From assembly GCF_024124545.1 (NCBI RefSeq), contig NZ_JAMXSF010000004.1, positions 301,199 through 365,198 of the forward strand: DNA of 64,000 bases, in the 5' to 3' direction. The notes under the pieces are model-generated. The model did not search any database. It had not been told where the DNA came from and saw only the letters and a list, made by a program, of their open reading frames with translations. Below are positions 27,933 through 38,359 of the stretch, piece after piece (the stretch's first letter is position 1; every line of letters starts with the position of its first letter). The translations under genes were made by a program, and so were the position numbers. The stretch is from Pseudoalteromonas sp. XMcav2-N (GTDB taxonomy: Bacteria > Pseudomonadota > Gammaproteobacteria > Enterobacterales > Alteromonadaceae).

Positions 27933-29018
27933 ATGAAAGAGTCCGTTTATCGTAAATTGGAAACTTTGGTAGAGCGCCACGAAGAAGTGGAAGCCATGCT
28001 GGGGGATCCGGAAGTCATTGGCGATCAGAACCGTTTTCGCGCATTGTCAAAAGAGTACTCAGAGCTTGAGGATGTGGTGAAGGCGTTTACTGCTTATCAG
28101 CAGGCGCAGGAAAACGTAGCAGCAGCCGAAGAAATGCTAAAAGATTCTGACCCGGATATGCGTGAAATGGCTCAGGAAGAATTCAAAGAAGCAAAAGAAC
28201 AAATTTCAGAACTGGAAGAGAAGCTCCAGATCCTGATGCTGCCAAAAGATCCTAAAGACGACAACAACGTATTTTTGGAAGTCCGCGCCGGTACGGGTGG
28301 TGACGAAGCGGCTATTTTCGCTGGTGACTTATTCCGCATGTACAGCCGTTATGCTGAAACTCAGAAGTGGCAGGTTGAGGTTGTTAGTGCCAATGAGGGC
28401 GAGCACGGTGGTTACAAAGAGATCATTGCCAACATCAAAGGTGATGGGGTGTACGGTAAACTGAAGTTTGAGTCGGGCGCACACCGCGTACAGCGTGTAC
28501 CAGAGACTGAATCTCAGGGCCGTGTCCACACGTCAGCGTGTACGGTGGCTGTGATGGCGGAGATCCCGGAAGCGGAAGCCATTGAAATAAACCCGGCAGA
28601 CCTGAAAGTCGACACTTTCCGTGCTTCAGGCGCCGGTGGTCAGCACGTCAACAAAACTGACTCAGCTATCCGTATTACCCATATTCCAACCGGTGTTGTG
28701 GTGGAGTGTCAGGATGAACGTTCACAGCATAAAAACCGTGCTAAGGCTTTGTCTGTATTGGGTGCGCGCCTGCAGCAGGCGGAAGACGAAAAACGTCAGG
28801 CTGCCGAGGCAAGTGAGCGTCGTAACCTGGTAGGTAGCGGTGACCGCTCTGAGCGGATCCGTACTTACAACTATCCGCAGGGCCGTATTACGGATCACCG
28901 TATTAACCTCACACTGTATCGTCTGAATGAAGTTGTTGCGGGCGATCTGGGTGCTGTTATCGACCCGTTAGTGTTGGAGTACCAGGCTGATCTGTTAGCA
29001 GCCATGGGCGATGATTAA
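27933..29018 (+). CDS. prfA: Peptide chain release factor 1
   Basis: A 361-residue RF1 reading UAA and UAG. The GGQ motif that triggers peptide release is in [15 protein letters not shown]. The stop-codon tripeptide PxT is PET here ([10 protein letters not shown]), where E. coli has PAT; the Pro and Thr are kept. It starts 7 bp after hemA and overlaps prmC by one base. Confidence 0.98.
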   Translation: MKESVYRKLETLVERHEEVEAMLGDPEVIGDQNRFRALSKEYSELEDVVKAFTAYQQAQENVAAAEEMLKDSDPDMREMAQEEFKEAKEQISELEEKLQILMLPKDPKDDNNVFLEVRAGTGGDEAAIFAGDLFRMYSRYAETQKWQVEVVSANEGEHGGYKEIIANIKGDGVYGKLKFESGAHRVQRVPETESQGRVHTSACTVAVMAEIPEAEAIEINPADLKVDTFRASGAGGQHVNKTDSAIRITHIPTGVVVECQDERSQHKNRAKALSVLGARLQQAEDEKRQAAEASERRNLVGSGDRSERIRTYNYPQGRITDHRINLTLYRLNEVVAGDLGAVIDPLVLEYQADLLAAMGDD

Positions 29019-29866
29019 TGGCGCAACATCCAAATCTTGCTCAGGCGATTGCCTGGGCAAGTGCACAGCTCCAAAATAGCTCCGAGTCAGCAAAACTTGA
29101 TGCTGAAGTATTGCTATTACATGTTCTGCAAAAGACTCGCAGTTATCTATTTGCCTGGCCAGAAGCTGAACTGAGTGAAGCACAATATCAGCGGTTTGAG
29201 TCTCTTATCGGACGCCGAAGAAGCGGTGAGCCGGTTGCACACTTAACCGGTGAGCGTGAGTTCTGGAGCTTGCCCCTGTACGTGAACAACAGCACGTTAA
29301 TCCCCAGACCAGACACCGAAACCTTGGTTGAGCAGGCGCTTGCACTGCCTTTGTCTGAGCAGGCTAAAGTACTTGACCTGGGTACCGGGACGGGCGCCAT
29401 TGTATTGGCATTGGCGTCGGAGCAGCCTGGCTGGCAGCTAACCGGAGTTGACTTCTCACATGATGCGGTGGCACTGGCAGAGAAAAACCGTCAACGTCTC
29501 GGGTTTGACCATGTTGAGATCCGCCAGAGTGACTGGTTTTCGGCGTTAGCAGGTCAGTGTTTTGATCTGATAGTCAGTAACCCGCCTTACATTTGTGAGA
29601 CAGATGAACACTTGAGTCAGGGTGATGTGCGTTTTGAGCCTTTGTCCGCTTTGGTGGCACCGGACCAAGGCTATGCTGATATTCGTCATATTATTGAGCA
29701 AGCGCAGGCGCATCTCGCATCTGATGGCTATCTGATGTTTGAGCATGGCTATCAACAAGCTGCTGGTGTTCAGCAGATTTTTGCACAAATGAACTATCGC
29801 AATATACTTACAATAAAAGATATGGCAGGCTGTGATAGGGTAACGATGGCGCAAAAGCCGCAATAA
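29018..29866 (+). CDS. prmC: Release-factor glutamine methyltransferase
   Basis: A 282-residue SAM methyltransferase that methylates the Gln of GGQ in RF1 and RF2. The SAM motif VLDLGTGTGAIVLALA and the catalytic NPPY (SNPPYICETDE) are visible. The ATG overlaps the prfA stop (TAATG), so enzyme and substrate are translationally coupled. Confidence 0.98.
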   Translation: MAQHPNLAQAIAWASAQLQNSSESAKLDAEVLLLHVLQKTRSYLFAWPEAELSEAQYQRFESLIGRRRSGEPVAHLTGEREFWSLPLYVNNSTLIPRPDTETLVEQALALPLSEQAKVLDLGTGTGAIVLALASEQPGWQLTGVDFSHDAVALAEKNRQRLGFDHVEIRQSDWFSALAGQCFDLIVSNPPYICETDEHLSQGDVRFEPLSALVAPDQGYADIRHIIEQAQAHLASDGYLMFEHGYQQAAGVQQIFAQMNYRNILTIKDMAGCDRVTMAQKPQ

Positions 29867-30010
29867 TCGATATTCCTTAAGCAAAACTGCATAAAGGTAG
29901 CGATACCGTATTAGCGAGCAATAAGCCGGTTATCCTCAACTGGTTTCATGTCCGTCAGCGCGCGCAATACTGGCGAGATACGAGTACAAAAGAGTGTTAA
30001 GGACTCTCCA

Positions 30011-31552
30011 ATGGATGATTTTTTGTTTTCAGACGAGCCAAGTGAATCAGAAATACAGGAAAAAAGTGGCACCTGGAAGGTGATCATTGTTGATGATGAA
30101 CCCGAAGTGCATGCGGTAACTAAACTCGCACTCAGTGATTTTGAGTTTCAGAAAAAGCGCCTGGAGTTTCTCAGTGCCTATTCTGGCGAGGAAGCAAAGA
30201 AGGTGGTTATGGACCACCCTGATGCCGCAATTGTGCTACTTGATGTGGTGATGGAAACGGATGACGCTGGCCTGCGAGTCGCGCAATATATTCGCGAAAC
30301 GGCTAAAAATAACAATATTCGCATTATCTTGCGTACCGGGCAGCCTGGTCAGGCGCCGGAGCGTCAGGTCATAGTCAATTATGATATTAATGACTATAAA
30401 TCTAAAACTGAGTTGACAGCACAAAAGCTGTTTACTGTGGTGATGTCGAGCCTGCGTTCCTACCGAGACATCTTGTCTATTGATCAGTCTCGTCAGGGGC
30501 TGGAAAAAATCATCACAGCCTCACGTAATATCTTTGCGTCACATTCCATTGACCAGTTTATCGAGGGCGTGATCCAGCAGTTGACTTCTTTGTTGGGGAC
30601 TGTGGATGAAGCCATTTATGCAACGTCATTGGTTGCCAGTAACGATCCTGCCAATAGCAGTGATAAACTGGTGGTGTTTACAGGCCGTGGCGAGTTTGCC
30701 AGAAGCGAAGGCAAGCCCATTGAAGACGTGCTGGACTCGGAACAAATGGAAGCCTGCCGTCAGGCATTGCAAGACCGTGGCATAGTGTATAAGGACAACT
30801 ACCTGTTTGCGTATTGTTCAAGTGAATATAACCACGCGTCTATGTTGTTTGTCTCCGGGATCCCTGAGTTTTTGACCGATACGCAAAAGCACTTGATCAA
30901 AATATTCTCGCAAAACGTACAGCTGGCCTATGAAAATGTTCAGCTCCAGGCTGAAATTGAAGACACTCAGCAGGAGCTCGTGTATCGATTAAGCGAAGCC
31001 CTTGAGCAGCGTTCTACCGAATCGGGTAATCATGTTAAACGCGTTGCAAACATCTGTTATGTGCTGGCCAAGCACTACGGTCTCAGCTATCGCGAAGCCG
31101 AGCTGGTACGTCTTGCCTCGCCCTTGCATGATGTTGGTAATGTAGGTATTCCCGATGCGATTTTAAATAAGCCACACAAGCTAGAGCCCGAAGAATGGGA
31201 TGTAATGAAGTCTCATACTCAAAAGGGTTACCAGATTCTGCGCGACTCACGCCGTGAGATAGTTAATGCCGGCGCTATGATTGCTCGCGATCACCATGAG
31301 CGGTGGGACGGCAGTGGCTACCCAACAGGTAAAAAAGGCGAAGAGATCCATATCTTCGGACGTATTGCGGCGATTGCAGATGTCTATGACTCAATGCGTC
31401 ACGAGCGTTGCTATCGCCCGGCGTACAGTCTGGACGAAGTGGTGGCCGAAATTAACAGCCAAAAGGGTAAGCACTTTGACCCTAAACTGGTTGATGTATT
31501 CAATACTGTAATTGACGAGCTGGAACAGATCCTGGTTCGGTTAGAAGATTGA
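30011..31552 (+). CDS. Response regulator with DUF3369 and HD-GYP domain (cyclic-di-GMP phosphodiesterase type)
   Basis: 513 residues from the ATG at 30011, which has AAGGA eight bases upstream; an in-frame ATG at 29948 lacks a ribosome site. Receiver domain about 20-145 with phosphoacceptor Asp78 (VLLDVVME), a DUF3369 sensor-like domain about 160-320, then HD-GYP about 335-510 with His373/Asp374 and HHERWDGSGYP (His428, His429). HD-GYP domains hydrolyse cyclic-di-GMP. The usual HDxGK motif reads HDVGN here (Asn377). The gene is inserted between prmC and sirB2, splitting a block that is continuous in E. coli. Confidence 0.9.
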   Translation: MDDFLFSDEPSESEIQEKSGTWKVIIVDDEPEVHAVTKLALSDFEFQKKRLEFLSAYSGEEAKKVVMDHPDAAIVLLDVVMETDDAGLRVAQYIRETAKNNNIRIILRTGQPGQAPERQVIVNYDINDYKSKTELTAQKLFTVVMSSLRSYRDILSIDQSRQGLEKIITASRNIFASHSIDQFIEGVIQQLTSLLGTVDEAIYATSLVASNDPANSSDKLVVFTGRGEFARSEGKPIEDVLDSEQMEACRQALQDRGIVYKDNYLFAYCSSEYNHASMLFVSGIPEFLTDTQKHLIKIFSQNVQLAYENVQLQAEIEDTQQELVYRLSEALEQRSTESGNHVKRVANICYVLAKHYGLSYREAELVRLASPLHDVGNVGIPDAILNKPHKLEPEEWDVMKSHTQKGYQILRDSRREIVNAGAMIARDHHERWDGSGYPTGKKGEEIHIFGRIAAIADVYDSMRHERCYRPAYSLDEVVAEINSQKGKHFDPKLVDVFNTVIDELEQILVRLED

Positions 31553-31581
31553 TTTTATAGTTGATTTAATAAGGGGCAATT

Positions 31582-31956
31582 TTGGACTACATGGCACTTA
31601 AGCACACGCATGTGATGTTTGCAGTTTTAAGTATTATTTTGTTTTATACCCGCGCCGTTTCGCGTTTGGCCAGTGGCAAGTTGGCAGCCAATAAAGGGGT
31701 GTTTATCGCCAGTCATAGTGTTGACACCTTATTGTTGATCAGCGCTGTATCACTGGCTGTGATGGCCAGCCTGAACCCGGCGCAGCAACCCTGGTTGATG
31801 GAAAAAATCGTTCTGGTGATTGCGTATATTGCACTGGGCTTTGTGGTTGCTAAGTCGACAACAAAAGTAAAACAAGTGGGCGCGCTGATACTGGCAACTG
31901 TGACCCTGCTGGCTGTAGGCTATCTGGCCAGCGCTAAAAACGCACTCATACTGTAA
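31582..31956 (+). CDS. SirB2-family membrane protein
   Basis: A 124-residue protein with four predicted membrane helices, matching SirB2/YchQ. I start at the TTG at 31582 because AAGGGG is five bases upstream; the next ATG (31591) is too far from that site. It precedes sirB1 as in E. coli (ychQ-ychA-kdsA). Molecular function is unknown; the name comes from a Salmonella invasion-regulator locus. Confidence 0.82.
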   Translation: MDYMALKHTHVMFAVLSIILFYTRAVSRLASGKLAANKGVFIASHSVDTLLLISAVSLAVMASLNPAQQPWLMEKIVLVIAYIALGFVVAKSTTKVKQVGALILATVTLLAVGYLASAKNALIL

Positions 31957-32100
31957 TGTTTGCGTCGGACAGCCCGCTGTCCGGCTACCTACCTTAAGCT
32001 CTGTCAATTTTCCCCAAAATAAAAATCCCCTTGGGAATGTGATGAAAAATGTTACACTAGCCCATTATAATTTTAGACAGTAGAAAACAGTTCGTTATTT

Positions 32101-32904
32101 ATGACTGATATCTGGTTCGATGAACACGACGCAAGTTCGGAGCATTTCTCTACACCGGCCTTGTTACGTTGTATCTGGGCTGAGCCACATTGGGATGCTC
32201 AGGCCGATACCTCACACACGCTATGTTTACTGGCTGAGCTTGAGCAGGCTGTTGACGACATTTGCCATAAAAATGTCGACAAGCACACGTGCGTGGATGC
32301 GCTGCTCGATACGTTTTATACCCAATGGTTATTTAGTGGCACGGACCAAAAAGTGCCAGAGCATTTGCTAAACAATGTCTGTTACGCTTTAAAGATGCAC
32401 AGTGGCACCAGCATGGCGTTGGCGCTTATCCTGGTACATTTGCTGGAGCGAGCTAATCTCACAGCAAGCCTGGCGATCAATCAGGGCGATGTGCAGGTAC
32501 ACATTGCGTTGAGCGACGAAGAAGGCTATATCATAGACCCCAGCTCAGGTCACCAAGCCTGGTATGTGATCCCTGAAAATGGTGATGACAAAGAGCAGGA
32601 GCCTCTGGAGCTGGTGTTTGGAGAGGAAGCCTTCAAGCTTTATCTTGCTCAGCAAAAATGGTCGTTTATTGCAGCTGAGAAATTTGGTCATGCACTGAGC
32701 TGTGTCGAGATGTTGATGGAATTACTGGGTGATGACCCTTATGAGCGTCGTGACAGGGGCTATCTGCTTAATCAACTCAATTGTCCAAAAATGGCAAAAG
32801 ATGATCTGCAATTTTTTGTTGATGAATGCCCAGACGACCCAACCATTGAACTCATTCAAAATCAAATCGCTGAGCTGGCCGACCATAATAATATCCTCCA
32901 TTAG
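32101..32904 (+). CDS. SirB1-family protein (transglutaminase-like core and TPR)
   Basis: A 267-residue homologue of SirB1/YchA. The transglutaminase-like core 2 spans about 45-180, with the region ALKMHSGTSMALALILVHLL where homologues have the core. A short TPR-like segment follows (about 190-255). The protein is acidic and cytoplasmic with unknown function. Position between sirB2 and kdsA is conserved, apart from the inserted DUF819 gene. Confidence 0.85.
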   Translation: MTDIWFDEHDASSEHFSTPALLRCIWAEPHWDAQADTSHTLCLLAELEQAVDDICHKNVDKHTCVDALLDTFYTQWLFSGTDQKVPEHLLNNVCYALKMHSGTSMALALILVHLLERANLTASLAINQGDVQVHIALSDEEGYIIDPSSGHQAWYVIPENGDDKEQEPLELVFGEEAFKLYLAQQKWSFIAAEKFGHALSCVEMLMELLGDDPYERRDRGYLLNQLNCPKMAKDDLQFFVDECPDDPTIELIQNQIAELADHNNILH

Positions 32905-33001
32905 GTGAGGTCAGTGCGCACTGCACAGAAGGGAGTTATGCCTGTCATCGGTGCTAACTTCCTGAGCGGTTTTTGTATAATCAAGGAAACAGAGAGATCC
33001 T

Positions 33002-34252
33002 ATGCAAGAGAGTAGTGTACTCATTACCAATAATGCCGTTGTGCTTGGCCTGTTAGCAATTATCCTGGGATTTGTGTTTTATACCTCTAATCTGAAAACG
33101 GGATTCTGGGCCAAGTTTTATCGCTATGTGCCCGCCCTGTTGATGTGCTATTTCCTGCCATCTTTGCTAAACACCTTTGGGATTGTCGATGGCAGCGGTA
33201 ACGATGTTTACACGGTTGCTAAATACTTTTTACTGCCCGCTTGTCTGGTGTTGCTGACGTTGAGCATCGATCTTAAGTCCATCATGGGGCTGGGTACACG
33301 CGCCATTATTATGTTTCTGACTGGTACGGTCGGCGTGGTGCTTGGCGGGCCGATAGCACTGCTGATCACGGCCACTTTTATGCCTGAATTACTCGGTGTC
33401 GCCGGGCCTGAAGCGGTATGGCGCGGTATGGCGGCACTGGCCGGCAGCTGGATTGGCGGCGGTGCCAATATGGTGGCGATGAAAGAAATCTATGGTGCCG
33501 GCGGAGAGATCTTTACTATTATGGTAACGGTCGACATAGTGGTCGCCAACTTGTGGATGGCTGGTTTGCTATTTTTGGCCGCCAGGCATAAAGACATCGA
33601 TGCGCGAACCGGCGCCGATACGGCCTCTATTGAGCGCCTGATTGACAAAGTGCAGGCCTTTGAAGCGGAGCATGCAAGACGGCCTGAATTAAAAGACTTA
33701 ATGCTACTCGTCGCCTTTGCTTTTGGCGCAACCGGGTTGGCGCATTTCGCCGCCGACTTGCTGGTGCCTTACTTTGCGAGTAATTTCCCAGAGCTTAAGA
33801 AGTTTTCCCTGCATTCCAAACTGTTCTGGATCATCGTTCTGGTCACCACCATAGGTCTCGCTCTGTCATTTACAAAAGCGCGCAACTTTGAGGCTGTGGG
33901 TGCCTCCAAAGTGGGTAGTAGTTTCTTATATATCCTGGTGGCAACTATAGGCTTGCACATGGACATCACCAAAATTGTTGAAGCCCCTAAATACGTGGTA
34001 ATTGGCCTGATCTGGATGGCGGTGCATGTGGGGTTATTATTTTTGGTGGCTAAACTCATTAGAGCGCCGGTGTTTTACGTGGCTGTTGGCAGCAAAGCCA
34101 ATATAGGTGGCGCGGCATCAGCGCCTGTGGTTGCGTCGGCATTCCACCCGGCGCTGGCACCTGTAGGTGTGCTGTTAGCCGTATTGGGCTATGCGTTGGG
34201 CACCTACGCAGCCTGGCTGTGCGGCCAAATTTTACGTGTAATTGGCAGTTAG
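33002..34252 (+). CDS. DUF819-family membrane protein (YjcL-like)
   Basis: A 416-residue integral membrane protein with about eleven hydrophobic segments and the conserved glycine-rich GSWIGGGANMVAMKEIYG characteristic of DUF819. The fold resembles sodium-coupled carboxylate transporters, so transport is a reasonable guess, but no substrate is known. It lies 97 bp after sirB1 and 34 bp before kdsA and may be cotranscribed with kdsA. Confidence 0.85.
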   Translation: MQESSVLITNNAVVLGLLAIILGFVFYTSNLKTGFWAKFYRYVPALLMCYFLPSLLNTFGIVDGSGNDVYTVAKYFLLPACLVLLTLSIDLKSIMGLGTRAIIMFLTGTVGVVLGGPIALLITATFMPELLGVAGPEAVWRGMAALAGSWIGGGANMVAMKEIYGAGGEIFTIMVTVDIVVANLWMAGLLFLAARHKDIDARTGADTASIERLIDKVQAFEAEHARRPELKDLMLLVAFAFGATGLAHFAADLLVPYFASNFPELKKFSLHSKLFWIIVLVTTIGLALSFTKARNFEAVGASKVGSSFLYILVATIGLHMDITKIVEAPKYVVIGLIWMAVHVGLLFLVAKLIRAPVFYVAVGSKANIGGAASAPVVASAFHPALAPVGVLLAVLGYALGTYAAWLCGQILRVIGS

Positions 34253-34265
34253 TGCTGCCAGTTAG

Positions 34266-35141
<876 letters not shown>

Positions 35142-35154
35142 ACATAGACTTGTT

Positions 35155-35178
35155 GGCGGAGGATACTCCGCCATTTTT
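35155..35178 (+). terminator. Terminator after kdsA
   Basis: A 7-bp stem GGCGGAG / CTCCGCC with loop GATA followed by ATTTTT, 13 bp after the kdsA stop codon. Confidence 0.88.
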
Positions 35179-35203
35179 ATAAGCCTGGTTTGGAATTCCC
35201 GCC

Positions 35204-36097
35204 ATGTCACGACGATTACCTCCATTAAACGCACTGAAAGCTTTTGAGGCCGCAGCCCGGCACCTGAGTTTTACCAAAGCTGCCGAAGAACTGTTTGTGA
35301 CCCAGGCAGCCATCAGCCATCAGATTAAGATTCTGGAAGAGCATCTCGGGGTTAAACTTTTCTTACGTAAAAACAGGTCTCTGCTGTTAACCGAAGAAGG
35401 GCAGGGCTATTTTCTGGATATCAAAGAGCTGTTTTCTCAGTTGATCGATGCCACAGAAAAACTGCTGGCACGGGGTGCAAAAGGGTCTCTTACGGTGAGT
35501 CTGACGCCCAGTTTTGCGATTCAGTGGCTGGTGCCCAGGCTCAGCCTGTTTAATGAACTACATCCGGACATTGATGTGCGAATAAAAGCGCAGGATCTGG
35601 ATGAAAACTCATTAACCGACGACGTGGACGTAGCCATTTATTATGGTCGGGGTAACTGGAGTGGGGTGCAAACTCATAAGCTGCATACTGAATACCTGGT
35701 GCCCATGTGTAGCCCTTTGCTGCTCAATGGCCCTAAGCCGTTGGATCAGCCCAGCGACCTGGCGAATCATACCCTGCTGCATGACACCACCCGACGCGCC
35801 TGGAAAGCCTGGCTAAAAACTGCTGGGGTACGTAACGTGCCGGCTAATACCGGGCCGATTTTCAGTCACTCATCTATGGTGACTCAGGCGGCGGTGCATG
35901 GTCAGGGGATCGCGCTGGGCAATAGCGTATTGGCAAAACCCGATCTGGACGCGGGCCGTTTGATCATTCCATTCAGTCATCACCTGGAAAGTAAAAATGC
36001 TTACTATCTGGTGTGTCGTGAATCTCAGGCTGAATTAGGTAAAATAGTGTCCTTCAAAAACTGGATGCTGGAAATGGTAGAGCAGGAACAACAATGA
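35204..36097 (+). CDS. gcvA: LysR-family regulator, GcvA type
   Basis: A 297-residue LysR regulator with N-terminal winged HTH (about 5-65; LSFTKAAEELFVTQAAISHQ) and a periplasmic-binding-like effector domain. It resembles GcvA, the glycine-cleavage operon regulator, and the downstream ygdD-rlmM order is the same as next to E. coli gcvA. The stop overlaps the next start by four bases (ATGA). Confidence 0.85.
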   Translation: MSRRLPPLNALKAFEAAARHLSFTKAAEELFVTQAAISHQIKILEEHLGVKLFLRKNRSLLLTEEGQGYFLDIKELFSQLIDATEKLLARGAKGSLTVSLTPSFAIQWLVPRLSLFNELHPDIDVRIKAQDLDENSLTDDVDVAIYYGRGNWSGVQTHKLHTEYLVPMCSPLLLNGPKPLDQPSDLANHTLLHDTTRRAWKAWLKTAGVRNVPANTGPIFSHSSMVTQAAVHGQGIALGNSVLAKPDLDAGRLIIPFSHHLESKNAYYLVCRESQAELGKIVSFKNWMLEMVEQEQQ

Positions 36098-36756
36098 CGC
36101 AGAGCGAAGCAAAGATTGATATCGAGTGGCACCAGGCTGACGCACCTCAGGCGCAGCTGATCCTGGCCCATGGCGCAGGAGCGGGCCGCGACAGCGACTT
36201 TATGCAGGACATGGCAAACCGCCTGAGTGCGCTGGGGGTCACCGTCGGGCTGTTTGATTTTGGCTATATGCAGATGGCGAAGGCGCTGGATAAACGTCGC
36301 CCACCCGAGCGTGCCCCTAAGTTGCTGGCGCATTATCGTGATGTGCTAAGCGCACAACTCGACGGCTTACCTGTATTCATCGGTGGTAAGTCTATGGGCG
36401 GGCGTATGGCATCTATGCTGGTCTGTGAAGACAATATTGACGTACAAGGCGTGTTTGCGCTGGGTTATCCGTTTCATCCACCGGGCAAACCTGAGAAACT
36501 GCGTACTGAGCACTTTGCCGATATCCCTTGCCCGTTTGTGGTGCTGCAAGGAGAGCGTGATACGTTTGGTAATCATACCGAGGTTACCGCTTTGGCAGCG
36601 CAAGCTGAAGAAAAGAGCTGGCCTGAGCTGGTATGGCTTAAAGATGGCGATCATTCATTGAAGCCGCGCAAAGCCAGCGGCCTGACAGAAGCACAAAATC
36701 GCCAGCTGGCAGCTGAGGCCATTGCCGCTAAAATTGCGGAGATACTCAATGGCTAA
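36094..36756 (+). CDS. Alpha/beta-hydrolase (KANL3/Tex30-like)
   Basis: 220 residues. ILAHGAGAGRDSDFM near the N-terminus forms the oxyanion region, the nucleophile elbow is GGKSMGGRMA (Ser in GxSxG-like context), and GDHSLKPRKASG supplies the catalytic His. Homologues are annotated only as alpha/beta hydrolases. It is coupled on both sides: overlap with gcvA (ATGA) and an 8-bp overlap with the next gene. Confidence 0.85.
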   Translation: MTQSEAKIDIEWHQADAPQAQLILAHGAGAGRDSDFMQDMANRLSALGVTVGLFDFGYMQMAKALDKRRPPERAPKLLAHYRDVLSAQLDGLPVFIGGKSMGGRMASMLVCEDNIDVQGVFALGYPFHPPGKPEKLRTEHFADIPCPFVVLQGERDTFGNHTEVTALAAQAEEKSWPELVWLKDGDHSLKPRKASGLTEAQNRQLAAEAIAAKIAEILNG

Positions 36757-37117
36757 GCTATTCTTACTGCTGGGCGGGGCATTTTGTATGCTGTCGGTCA
36801 TGTTGGGGGCGTTTGCCGCCCATGGCCTGAAAAGCCGTTTAAGTGACTATGCCATTGGCATATTTAAAACCGGCGCTGAATATCAGATGACCCACGGTCT
36901 GGCGCTGCTGGCCGTAGCCCTGCTCCTGAAATGGGGTGTGAAAGTTCAGCTCTCGGGCTATTTATTTGCGACCGGGATTGTCCTGTTCAGTGGCAGCCTG
37001 TATTTGCTGGCGCTGACCGGTGCCAAGTGGCTGGGACCGATTACGCCACTGGGCGGACTGTGTTTTATTCTTGGCTGGGCCTGGTTGCTGTTACAGGTTG
37101 CCCGCCAGCCCTTTTAA
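36749..37117 (+). CDS. ygdD: DUF423 membrane protein YgdD
   Basis: A 122-residue protein with four predicted membrane helices, starting MAKLFLLLGGAFCMLSVMLG, with the DUF423 signature GAFAAHGLK. The ATG at 36749 overlaps the upstream stop by 8 bp; a longer in-frame start would lie inside the hydrolase gene. Function unknown. The gcvA-ygdD-rlmM arrangement is conserved with E. coli. Confidence 0.9.
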   Translation: MAKLFLLLGGAFCMLSVMLGAFAAHGLKSRLSDYAIGIFKTGAEYQMTHGLALLAVALLLKWGVKVQLSGYLFATGIVLFSGSLYLLALTGAKWLGPITPLGGLCFILGWAWLLLQVARQPF

Positions 37118-37140
37118 TTGATTAGAGACTTTTTATCACT

Positions 37141-38226
37141 ATGTCTAGTGTGGTTATTTATTGCCGAAGCGGCTTTGAAAGCGATGCGGCGGCCGAAATT
37201 ACGCATCACGCCGCGTTACATAATGTCGCCGGTTACGTGAAAGCTAAGCCCAATACGGGCTATGTGACCTTTGAGTGCTTTGACCCGGCTCAAAGTGAGC
37301 TGCTACTCAAACAGGTCGATTTTTCCAGCCTGGTGTTTGCCCGCCAGTGGTTTGCGGGTGTGCTGTTAAGTAAAATGCCCGTTGAAGACCGCGTATCTGA
37401 GATCAAACAGGTCGTTGGGGATTTCCCTTTGTGTGGCGATCTGCGGGTAGAAACCCCGGATACCAATGAAGGTAAAGAGCTGTCGAAGTTCTGTAAGAAA
37501 TTCTCGACGCCACTGGCCAAAGCGCTGGAAAAGCAAAATAAGCTGACCCGCGACCATAAAGCCCATAAACCGGTGCTGCATGTGCTGTTTCTGGCAAACG
37601 ACACCGCCTATGTCGGTTACTCATTCAGTCATAATAACTCGCCGTTCTTTATGGGGATCCCCAGGCTGAAAATGCCGGCCGATGCACCGAGCCGCTCAAC
37701 GCTGAAGCTGGATGAAGCTTTCAATGTGTTTGTTGGTAAAGAGAACGAGCCTGAGCGGGTTCGCTCTGGCATGCGCGGCGTGGATCTGGGTGCCTGTCCG
37801 GGTGGCTGGACCTATCAACTGGTACGCCGCGGGTTGTTTGTGGCGGCAATCGACAATGGCCCGATGAATGACGATTTAATGGAAACCGGGCAAGTAAAGC
37901 ACTTCCGTGAAGATGGCTTTAAATATCGCCCCGAAAAGCGCAACATCGACTGGCTGGTGTGTGATATGGTCGAAAAACCAACCCGCGTCAGCGAGCTGAT
38001 GGTCGACTGGATAGTCAACGGCTTTGTCCGCGAGCTGATCTTCAACCTCAAGCTGCCTATGAAAAAGCGCTTTGATACGGTTTATGAGTGTTTAACACTG
38101 ATCCACGACGAGCTGAAAAAATATGGCGTAGGCTACGAGCTACAGGCTAAACACCTTTATCACGACCGTGAAGAAGTGACCGTGCATATTCAGGTACTGA
38201 AAGTCCCGCAAAACCTCTACAGCTAA
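37141..38226 (+). CDS. rlmM: 23S rRNA 2'-O-ribose C2498 methyltransferase RlmM
   Basis: A 361-residue enzyme: N-terminal THUMP-like domain (about 1-100) and a Rossmann methyltransferase with SAM motif MRGVDLGACPGGWTYQLVRRG (motif core DLGACPGGW) near residue 220 and the catalytic Lys/Asp pattern downstream (DWLVCDMVEKP). It modifies C2498 of 23S rRNA. Last gene of the gcvA run. Confidence 0.97.
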   Translation: MSSVVIYCRSGFESDAAAEITHHAALHNVAGYVKAKPNTGYVTFECFDPAQSELLLKQVDFSSLVFARQWFAGVLLSKMPVEDRVSEIKQVVGDFPLCGDLRVETPDTNEGKELSKFCKKFSTPLAKALEKQNKLTRDHKAHKPVLHVLFLANDTAYVGYSFSHNNSPFFMGIPRLKMPADAPSRSTLKLDEAFNVFVGKENEPERVRSGMRGVDLGACPGGWTYQLVRRGLFVAAIDNGPMNDDLMETGQVKHFREDGFKYRPEKRNIDWLVCDMVEKPTRVSELMVDWIVNGFVRELIFNLKLPMKKRFDTVYECLTLIHDELKKYGVGYELQAKHLYHDREEVTVHIQVLKVPQNLYS

Positions 38227-38359
38227 GCATTGTTTCGGTGGCTGCCAGGTATGGTAGCCGCCATTACTTTACTTGATTCTTTTCCCGCAATATTTTCTTA
38301 CGCTCTTGTTTTTACACTTTGCTGTTATTTAAATAAAATCAGCAGCAAAGGAGTAACTG

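Noticed and set aside
27933..29018. PET instead of PAT in the RF1 stop-codon tripeptide as a sign of altered codon reading
   Set aside because: The discriminating Pro and Thr of PxT are kept, and the middle residue is variable among RF1 proteins.
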